The position numbers were made by a program, and so were the translations under genes. A model generated the notes under the pieces. It ran no database searches. It was not told the DNA's origin and saw only the letters and a program-made list of their open reading frames with translations. This document shows, in pieces, positions 53,506-61,250 of a stretch of DNA of 64,000 nucleotides. The DNA comes from Phymatolithon calcareum (lineage: Eukaryota; Rhodophyta; Florideophyceae; Hapalidiales). The DNA lies in contig OZ345378.1 in NCBI GenBank assembly GCA_977006965.1, positions 62,001 through 126,000 on the forward strand. Direction: 5' to 3'. Position 1 is the stretch's first letter, and every line of letters starts with the position of its first letter.

Positions 53506-56500
53506 TCATCGTCTTTGAGCTGCTGCATTTCTATTCCTCGGGAACTGGTCTGAGAAGTTGTACAGCCGCTTTCCAATTAAATACTTGTCATCCCGAATCG
53601 AGTCGTGCAGGCCGCGCATGGCTCCAAAAATGGATCGCATGGCAAGCTGGACTAAATATCCAGCTGCGATGCCAACGTAAATAAATCTGTAAACCACGTT
53701 AGAAACAAAGGTACTGCACCCAAGCAACGGCAACAAACCTTGAGCAAATGCATAAGGTACAGAAAGCGCAACCAGCGTCCACCCAAGCACGGGAAGTACG
53801 ACTTCCTGTAGCGTCCTGGGGAAGTTTGGACCCAAACCCATCACCCCTCCCTCTCGCGCTCGCTCCACTCGCTCACGCCATTCCATGTTCAATCTGCCGG
53901 CAAGCACAATCTTGTTCCACAACTTCATGATGAGTAGTCCTAAAGCCCAGTCCTGATGCAAGTAGAGATACGGGGTTTCGTTGTATGGAACGCGTAATGG
54001 TACAGTTATTGTCAGTTCCAACAACACCCCAGCTGCCAGAGGAACCAACCCAAGCCAAAGGATGACGACCACCGCGCCCTTCAATGCCATGATAACTCGG
54101 GGCAAAGCAGTTCGTACTAATGTCGCTGTATCAACTGTGCTCAGAAAAGCTCTAGTTTGCGTTGAAAATTCCAGCGACATCAGCAGAACATAAAAACCAG
54201 CGCCATACGAATGAAGGTCATGATGCACAGGGAGCCCTATAAGTCGCAACAGTCCACGACCAGTCACTGTGGGAATCGCCAAAACCAAACACTCGCAAAC
54301 GACCAATGTAGCCCACGCCAACGTCATCATGATGAGTCCTCGAAGACGCACGTTCTGCACATCCTCATAGTTATTTTCCTCCTCGCTCTGAGAAGCTGGA
54401 GATGGGTAATAATAGTCATCATCTTCTTCTTCGTTGACGCCTGCGGGCATGCGCAGAACTGGAGCCCCGTTCGGATCGAATTCTGCATTCTCATCACCCA
54501 TGTCCTCATCTTCAGCATCCTCATCAATGTACTCATCTTCATCGTCCCGCTTCGCCACTAGGTGTACAATTCCCAATGCGTTGCCGACATAATCAATCCA
54601 AAACTTAAGTGCTTTGTGCAAGAACACACCAGGTCTGGTGTGATGAACCAAGCTGATGAGTGGGACCACAAGCAAATTCCCGAACGGTACATCAATCAAA
54701 GAATGAGAGAAGTCATCAAATCTCAACGGAAATACTTGCGGCATGAACCATAAGCAAAGCTGGCTCGGTACAAAGACGATGGCCACAACGAGAGGAGCGT
54801 AAATAAACACGCTTAGACACATGCGACGAGCGTGACGAGAAAGTGGTTTCTCCACAAGCTCCCGGAAGGGATGGAAATCAGGATCATCCGGATTTCTCAA
54901 GAACCATAAAAGTTCAGGTCGTAGCACTTCGCGAAGCAGCGAAACGAAAAGCGAGATATGGACCATAAAAATAATACCAAGAAACCAGTGACCCGCAGTG
55001 CACAGCCATGGAACCGCTTGACATAATGATATTCGCGACTGCAGGGTCCCGCCAACCAGATTCAACGTGCAGAGGTCTAACCACCACCCGCAACCCAAAG
55101 GGAAAATTCCAAACTCGAACAGAATGAGAACCAGAATCTTCACGAGAGTGGCTACATATCGCAACATGCCAGCAATGTGTCTCGTCATTGGTGAGTCAAA
55201 CCGTGGATAACGGCTGCGAAGCAAAGAATTAATAATGACATATCCGATAGCCCCAAGGGAGAGCACGCCATAGCCCAGAAGAACAACCAGAAAGTTATCA
55301 GCATACGACACAAGTGGTTCTTCGTTGCCTTTCAAGGATGTGAAAGAGGTACGAAGCTCTGAAACAACGACTGTTGCGGCTCTGACTGCACTTGCAGCAA
55401 AGCTCAAGTTTTTGGAATATCCAGATCCCAGACCCGCTGCTCGCAGCGCGTTAATCAGAACAGAAACGTTTTTCACAGACACAAACTTTGCTGCTTCCCC
55501 TGGAAGTCCATCCAATAATTCCCTGCTGTCCGCCAAGTTCACTTTCCCTGCAGCGCCCACGGTAAGTGCGTCCAAGCCCAACGAAGACAGAGGGGGTGGA
55601 ATAGGGAACGAACGGAAAGAAAGAAGGCGAAGAGTAACCCTTCCGATGCACAGCGGAATAAACGTGAAGATGCCTAGAAAAAGCGCATTCGATAGCAAAA
55701 CTGTGCCGGCATGGTCAAACAAGTTGCGCAGTTGACCTCGCAATCCAACAACTTCTTCAAGTGGAACTTCTTCTGGATCAAGTTCGAACAAACCAAACAG
55801 CGCACCGCCTTCTCCCTCCTGGTTTTCTTCCGCATCGTCGTCAATGTCCTCTTCATCCAGTATGTGATGATCAACTTCTGGGTAGTCGAACATTCCATCG
55901 CTGTCGCTCTCACTTCCAAAGTCCGGGATGTCGCCCACAATGCCATCGTCGCCGCTAGCAACGTCATTCAAATAAGCCCCATTGCCATTTAAGCCTTCAA
56001 GACCAACTGCACCCTCCAGATTCCCAAAAGTAATGTCATCACCGACCTGGCCCTCGTCATTGCCGAATCGCAGATTCTCCAATTGATTGTAATGTTGCCC
56101 GGCTTCAAATTCATTAAGTAGATCGGCAGGCTGGTCGTCGTCCGCCTCGAAATCGAAATCATCATCGTCTTGTCCCATGGCGTCAAACGTGTCGCGTAAA
56201 AGATCATCAACCTCGGTCACTACTGGTGGCTCTTCAACATGCAGGGGGAGTCCCGCCACGATATCATTGTTCCCCACCGCGTTTTCTTCATATTGGTCCC
56301 CTGCGGGAATTTCCGCATTTTGCCGATCCCCGGGAAATCCATTCGCAGGAACGTGTGCAGGAAACATACCGGGGAAATTATCAGCATTATTGTGCATATT
56401 GTGTGGCTCATCCGCAGCATGCAGCATACGCTCATGCATATCGTTGTCAAAGCCATGGTCCAGCTCGTCGTCGGGGATGTGGCGGACATACTCACGAAGA

Positions 56501-56985
56501 GAAGACACACCAAGGAAGACAAACACGATGCCAATTGACAGTAAACATCCGCGAAACGCATCGGTAATTAGCCCGGAAATTCCGCGGGCCGCGACCAAAA
56601 GCGGAAGCTGAGTAGGGGAACTGATGAAAAGCGCGTACCAAGTCCAACATGTTCCCACCGGAAGCAAGAAGAGCCAAACAATAAAGACCAAGCATATTCT
56701 CGCGGCAGTTTTCATCGCGCGGCGCACGCGAGAAAAGATACCAAACACAAATTCTCGGGTAGGAAGCAGTTGAGGTGTATCTGGTTGGTACATTGGTTCG
56801 AAGCGAAATGGGTGATGGCACAGCTCGCATTGGGCGGAACCTGACTCGGATAACCATTTGATCAAGCAGTCCTCGTGAGTGTACTTGATGGATCCCGAGC
56901 ATTTGCATGGGTAGAACAACGGGCGGTCTTCCTCTGCATCACCGCGGCAAATACGGCATTCTTTCTCATCATCAGAGGTGGCCAT
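53506..56985 (-). CDS. Doa10/MARCH6-type membrane RING-CH E3 ubiquitin ligase
   Basis: 1,159 residues, single exon, ATG at 56985 (ATGGCCACC). It would tag misfolded or short-lived proteins for ER-associated degradation at the ER/nuclear membrane. The N-terminal RING-CH is C4HC3: Cys10, Cys13, Cys27, Cys29, His37, Cys40, Cys53, Cys56 (ECRICRGDAEEDRPLFYPCK through CELCHHPF). Two hydrophobic segments follow (about 97-120 and 130-160). A very acidic Asp/Glu/Asn-rich stretch (about 200-395) separates them from a long series of further membrane segments to about residue 1120. Near the C-terminus DDKYLIGKRLYNF (about 1132-1144) matches the conserved C-terminal element of Doa10/MARCH6 (YLVGxRLxNY-like) needed for substrate degradation. 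Length is close to yeast Doa10 (about 1,300). It converges on a USP gene, so ubiquitin addition and removal enzymes are neighbours here, without evidence of joint regulation. Confidence 0.95.
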   Translation of the reverse strand: MATSDDEKECRICRGDAEEDRPLFYPCKCSGSIKYTHEDCLIKWLSESGSAQCELCHHPFRFEPMYQPDTPQLLPTREFVFGIFSRVRRAMKTAARICLVFIVWLFLLPVGTCWTWYALFISSPTQLPLLVAARGISGLITDAFRGCLLSIGIVFVFLGVSSLREYVRHIPDDELDHGFDNDMHERMLHAADEPHNMHNNADNFPGMFPAHVPANGFPGDRQNAEIPAGDQYEENAVGNNDIVAGLPLHVEEPPVVTEVDDLLRDTFDAMGQDDDDFDFEADDDQPADLLNEFEAGQHYNQLENLRFGNDEGQVGDDITFGNLEGAVGLEGLNGNGAYLNDVASGDDGIVGDIPDFGSESDSDGMFDYPEVDHHILDEEDIDDDAEENQEGEGGALFGLFELDPEEVPLEEVVGLRGQLRNLFDHAGTVLLSNALFLGIFTFIPLCIGRVTLRLLSFRSFPIPPPLSSLGLDALTVGAAGKVNLADSRELLDGLPGEAAKFVSVKNVSVLINALRAAGLGSGYSKNLSFAASAVRAATVVVSELRTSFTSLKGNEEPLVSYADNFLVVLLGYGVLSLGAIGYVIINSLLRSRYPRFDSPMTRHIAGMLRYVATLVKILVLILFEFGIFPLGCGWWLDLCTLNLVGGTLQSRISLCQAVPWLCTAGHWFLGIIFMVHISLFVSLLREVLRPELLWFLRNPDDPDFHPFRELVEKPLSRHARRMCLSVFIYAPLVVAIVFVPSQLCLWFMPQVFPLRFDDFSHSLIDVPFGNLLVVPLISLVHHTRPGVFLHKALKFWIDYVGNALGIVHLVAKRDDEDEYIDEDAEDEDMGDENAEFDPNGAPVLRMPAGVNEEEDDDYYYPSPASQSEEENNYEDVQNVRLRGLIMMTLAWATLVVCECLVLAIPTVTGRGLLRLIGLPVHHDLHSYGAGFYVLLMSLEFSTQTRAFLSTVDTATLVRTALPRVIMALKGAVVVILWLGLVPLAAGVLLELTITVPLRVPYNETPYLYLHQDWALGLLIMKLWNKIVLAGRLNMEWRERVERAREGGVMGLGPNFPRTLQEVVLPVLGWTLVALSVPYAFAQGLLPLLGCSTFVSNVVYRFIYVGIAAGYLVQLAMRSIFGAMRGLHDSIRDDKYLIGKRLYNFSDQFPRNRNAAAQRR

Positions 56986-57462
56986 AATTCGCTTAGGGAA
57001 CGTGCATTAGGCGCGGGGTTGAGATATGTTCACCGAGACCTTGAGCGGCGCAGCTGAGTGCGCGTAGAATGCGGACGGAGGGCGTGGACGGTACACGCAA
57101 TGGATTCTGATGTTGGGGCAGCAGCTGCCCGCCGTGATGCGGTACTGTACACAAAGTAGATTTGGGTGTGCACGGTACCATGAATCACAGCTCCAGCCTA
57201 TTTTAGTTGATAGTTTATGATGTTGATCCCTGATTGATCAATATCGAAAATTCGGCTTCGTAACGATTAGGAAGTTTCAAAAACTTGGAAAAATGTTTGA
57301 CAAGTTTTTATCTTTTTGCTTTGACTCCTACTTCAACGCGCTTACAGCAGTGCGTCCACGTGGACGGACTGCGTGGCCACAAGACGGGATCCGCCGATTT
57401 AAGTTTATTATGATATCTCCGCTGAGGTGCTCCTGTGGACTGCGCTCAACTGCAATGCCACA
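56986..57462. other. Doa10 upstream region
   Basis: The - strand promoter lies here. No TATA or other clear element is visible to me, and there is no gene. Confidence 0.5.
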
Positions 57463-57464
57463 TA

Positions 57465-57862
57465 CAGTCAGACCTCGATAAATGGATGGGCAATGTGGAA
57501 TGGTCCAATATTCTCAAAATCGAGGTTATTCTCAAGTCGAATTTTGAATCATAAGTTTTGGATCACACGTGTGCCGAACAGTAGCCATATTCTACTGTAC
57601 TGTATGCCAATGGCAGGAGAAACATGAAAAGTACTTACAGTATTCTACGAGTGAGGATATGCTCCGTGTACGCTAAACAAAATTATAACAAAATTTAAGG
57701 TATGCCCCGTGACCTCGAACATGAAGTAATGCTCCTATCAAATATTCTAGAATCCTTTAATTTTCGTTAAATTTTGGCGGATACGGTATTCGTGGAGCAC
57801 TCGATTATGCTGCTAACCGAGGTTATTCTAAAAAAGAGGTTCCATTTATCGAGGTCTGACTG
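57465..57862. mobile_element. pogo/Tigger-type MITE, 398 bp
   Basis: Perfect 22-bp TIRs start CAGTCAGACCTCGATAAATG at both ends and are bordered by TA (57463-57464 and 57863-57864). CAGTCAGACCTCG-type ends are typical of pogo/Tigger families. The interior has no transposase. It repeats part of the ends (cgaggttattct twice, in the same orientation). The ends differ from those of the 2.4-kb pogo element at 36 kb, so that element is not its source. Confidence 0.93.
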
Positions 57863-57864
57863 TA

Positions 57865-58814
57865 TCATACAAAATTTTCGGTAACTGCATGTCAATCATG
57901 ATTCCTGGATGTCAGATCATCATCGAACGTATCTTGGTTTGATCTTCGGACTGGCACATCCATCACATACAACATCGCCTCCGGCGTTCTCCACGAGTAA
58001 AGTTTTCATATTATGGACCCTTAGACAGACGAGGTACAGTAGCCCGATGACCAGTCATCGCATGCAAACCCCGACTTATTACCGCTAACCCTAAATCTGC
58101 CTTCCCATCTAACAGCTGGAATTAATTATGAAACGACCCCATCCATGCAGCCTCGTCGGAAATCAATGTCACGTCCACCATACATTCGAAGTTAGTTCGA
58201 TCAAATCGTGGAGCGAATCACAGTCGGCCCCTATGGCAGCCCTGCGCGTCGAAATTTCGTCTTAGCTTTTCCACGACCCCTTCAAAGCGCCAGCGGCATG
58301 GTGCGTCGTCATTTCTGCCTGCTGTGCTTTCCTTACCGGCTCAGCTAAGCCAAGCGGAGCATCTACATAACTCTCTAAGATGTATGTATGGATTTTTGCA
58401 AAGACACAGCTCATGTGCTCTGCTCTTTCATAATCAAGCCCAGAAGACGTCGGCGAGCACCGGCGTCCAGTAGAACAAGGCATCACCGGATAGATAGACA
58501 CGCAGATAATGACGTCCACCCACAAGCTCGCGGTGACATTCACTTTGCTCTCCATCGCCTTCACTCGCTCCTACTAGCAGAGTCGAGGTAGAAGGCCACT
58601 GAGATTTTCAAAAGTCTCGCGGCTGACAGCGACTTTGCGGCAAGCCTCAACACACACTAGATGAATTAAAACATGACCTGCAAGTAGATACGTTAGATAT
58701 TGCAGACTACGTTGGCCGCCGTGCTATCAAATAATTTACTGACTATTCCGCCACTTATTTGAGGCGGCAAAGAAGCGGTCTCCACAGGAGTTTTGGGTGA
58801 CTGGCATGCTTTTC
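57865..58814. other. About 950 bp without a recognisable gene
   Basis: Overlapping ORFs of 60-100 codons on both strands near 58260-58590 show no motif. Confidence 0.45.
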
Positions 58815-58900
58815 TTTCTTTCTTTTATGCAGGTTTCGGAGTTGTCGAACAACTCCCCATCCTTACGGCTACAGTAGACTTTAACAGATACGAGAGGTAC
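58815..58900 (-). repeat. LINE-type 3' end with GAAA-rich tail
   Basis: On the - strand it reads ctcgtatctgttaaagtcta, gtagccgtaagg, acctgcataa and then GAAA repeats. It is a close relative of the segment at 23700-23790. Confidence 0.6.
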
Positions 58901-58959
58901 TTGATGTCACAACAGCTCAAAGCCGCTCAAAGTGCAGAGCTTCGGGGGGCTTAACATCT

Positions 58960-59295
58960 AAATATCTACGCAGCCAATCTTCAGCAGCCGTCCTTCAAGG
59001 GGATGACCCAGGTTGGAAACCATTTAGGGTGCTCACGGTAGTTGGTCATCTCGTTACCTTCTTTCATCTCCTTCTGTTCTCTCTTCCAGCATTGCGGCAC
59101 ACCATTCAGGGCGGAATCCATGTGCTACCAAACTGTCAGAAGGTAATAGTCTTCTCCCATGGGGAGGCCGGAGCACAGCTCCTGCCATTTCAAAAAACCC
59201 TGCATCGGAGCGGGGGAAAATTCCTGACTCTGCTTTTGTCTCCCTCCTGTGACGCACATGTGCACGCTGGCATGCTTATCCAGCCTGGAGGTTGA
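58960..59295 (+). pseudogene. LINE C-terminal fragment
   Basis: Its first 170 bases are an inverted relative of 21390-21600 (for example cgcagccaatcttcagcagc, then ttcagggcggaatccatgt). The frame MLTVVGHLVTFFHLLLFSLP parallels MLTIAGHFVTFFDLLLFSIP of the 21-kb fragment. It then continues with unrelated codons to VHAGMLIQPGG. No enzymatic domain remains. Confidence 0.55.
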
Positions 59296-59638
59296 AGTAT
59301 ACATAAGTCGACTGCAATGAGGTATCAATCTGCTGTTACGGTTTATCTTGGAAGGTGAGAGAAATTCGAAGACATTTTCTCATCCTCCACAAAGTGATAT
59401 CCATGGCCTGGGGCTGAGAGAGAACCTTGCTGTTCCTATTGGTATTTCCTAGAGTATAGTGAACATAATTGATGGGAATAGGGGCAAGAACAGCTGAACG
59501 TCTATCAGGATGCTGCAGAAGTAAGAAGTAATCGCACGGCTGTATACCCAGCTACTGTTGCACAGAAGACATGCTTCTCGTACGGGAACAATTTGCACCC
59601 AAGGCACATGTATTGAAAGATGCAAAGTGTCGTTTTGG
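59296..59638. other. Spacer ending in the left target duplication of the next retroposed copy
   Basis: No gene. 59624-59638 (aaagtgtcgttttgg) is repeated with one change at 60191-60205. Confidence 0.6.
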
Positions 59639-60190
59639 TCTTTTATTATTATTCAAGTTTATTTAAAAGCCCCACAGACTTCCGAAGATATGAGCGAGGC
59701 TTCCTCTGATGCTACCTACCTTTGTGCAGCTCACGAAACGCCCACTAGAATGGTAGATGGGAAAACTCAGGATTCAAAATAATCCTATCTCAGTCCTCTA
59801 CAAGATTGCTGGTGCTTGGACTCGACCGCTTTTTGCCTTGCCTTATACGAGTCAATACAGTCCTTCTTCGTTCTCCATGCGTTCTATGAGTGTCTTTCTA
59901 AATAGTAAGAGCTTATCTAGCGCCTTTCCTGCTTCTAGTCGTTTTTCTCCTTCTAGGTCGTACCCTGATAGCGTACGTTCAAGGTTCTCCATATGCTCTC
60001 TGGCTCTTGTGCCGAATTCTTCAGTCATACATGTTGTTGACACCTGTGCGAATCTTCCGCAGGCATACTGCAGCGCGAGTTGTCTGTGCTTCACCTTGGG
60101 GAACTTGAGGATTGCTGGCAATTCACTTGTCTTATCGTATGGAATCTTCCTTTTCCGCTTCGATTCTAGGCGGTCTCCTTCCATTGCCAG
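59639..60190 (-). mobile_element. Retroposed copy A (non-LTR mechanism), 552 bp
   Basis: This is a 3'-tailed sequence on the - strand: a 110-codon frame (ATG at 60182-60184), then about 200 bp of 3' region, then taaacttgaataataataaa at its 3' end. 15-bp flanking duplications differ at one base (59624-59638 and 60191-60205). The related copy B lies at 60680-61165 in the opposite orientation with its own, different duplication. Duplications of 15 bp plus an A-rich 3' tail are the mark of LINE-driven target-primed insertion. Confidence 0.88.
59852..60184 (-). CDS. 110-residue ORF of the retroposed family (copy A)
   Basis: Starts MEGDRLESKRKRKIPYDKTS (basic), continues ELPAILKFPKVKHRQLALQY and EEFGTRAREHMENLERTLSG, and ends ERMENEEGLY. 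It is charged and helical, possibly coiled-coil from about residue 55. No family recognised. It could be the end of a LINE-encoded protein or a host-gene retrocopy. The shared part differs from copy B by scattered substitutions without stops. Confidence 0.45.
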   Translation of the reverse strand: MEGDRLESKRKRKIPYDKTSELPAILKFPKVKHRQLALQYACGRFAQVSTTCMTEEFGTRAREHMENLERTLSGYDLEGEKRLEAGKALDKLLLFRKTLIERMENEEGLY

Positions 60191-60205
60191 AAAGTGTCGT
60201 TATGG

Positions 60206-60439
60206 TGACACACGAGGAAGCTTTCTGTATAGTACGGACACCAAGTGCAAATCGGGACAATTCATTTCATTTTAAAATCTCGTATATATCGCCATGACGC
60301 ACACATGCTTTTCGAGATTTATCATCCTTCATGCCACCAATCCTTCGAATAGATTCGTTGAAAAAATAGAATCGGTTAAAGTCTTGAGAGTCATCCCCCT
60401 ATAAAGGATCGTGGTGGGACATGGAAGCCATCAACCTTT
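60206..60439. other. Short spacer
   Basis: No gene. Confidence 0.5.
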
Positions 60440-61250
60440 CTTTCTTTCTTTATTGCAGAAGGCGCTAGTTTTAAATTACAGCATGAACTTACAATCGAGC
60501 AATGTCTCATTGTTCTGAACTTGGAGTATCTCTACGGATTTCCGCTGCACAGATCTTCGACCGATTTGCCGCGCAGTCGTCGCATGAATTGCCGTCGAGA
60601 AAAATTGCGGTCAGACCAGAGTAGGATCAAGTGCTCCACTGTCTCCTTGACGACATACGGGCACATCTCGCCAGTTGGTGAGAATTGCCAGCAATCCTCA
60701 AGTTCCCGAAGGTGAAGCACAGACAACTCGCGCTGCAGTATGCCTGCGGAAGATTCGCACAGGTGTCAACAACAAGTATGAGTGAAGAATTCGGCACCAG
60801 AGCCAGAGAGCATATGGAGACCCTTGAACGCACGCTAGCAAGGTATGAACTTGAAGGAGAAAAGCGACTGGAAACAGAAAAGCCACTAGATGAGCTCTTA
60901 CTATTTAGTAAGACACTCATAGAACGCATGGAAAACGAAGAAGGCCTGTATTAATCCGCAAAATGCAAGGCAGAAAGTGGCCGAGTCCGAGCACCAACAA
61001 TCCCGTAGAGGACTGAGATAGGACTACTTTGAGTCCTGAGTTTTCCCGTCCGCCCTACTGGTGGACGTTTCGTGAGCTGCGCAAAGGTAGGTAGCATCAG
61101 AGGAAGCCTTGCCCATATCTTCGAAAGTCTGTGGGGCTTTTAAATAAACTTGAAAGGAAAAAAAAATCTCGCCAGTTGGTCGTAGAATAGAGGTTCATCC
61201 TCGTTGTGCTCATCTTGAAAGCATGCAACAATAAGGCAGAAATTCGCTAT
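60440..61250 (-). pseudogene. LINE 3' end, split by retroposed copy B
   Basis: On the - strand EMCPYVVKETVEHLILLWSD (60532-60680) resembles the LINE C-terminal zinc motif CPxCxxxxETxEHLLxxC, with the second Cys lost. The frame ends EDLCSGNP at 60532, and about 65 bp further the sequence ends ctgcaataaagaaagaaag. Copy B interrupts it at 60680-61165, and its upstream part resumes at 61166. Confidence 0.6.
60680..61165 (+). mobile_element. Retroposed copy B, 486 bp, inserted in a LINE
   Basis: Same sequence family as copy A but on the + strand, 5'-truncated (starts at gaattgccagc). It contains the frame LPAILKFPKVKHRQLALQYA to ERMENEEGLY* (stop near 60954), a 200-bp 3' region, taaataaacttgaaagg and a run of A. 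The 15-bp duplication atctcgccagttggt (60665-60679 and 61166-61180) flanks it. Confidence 0.9.
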
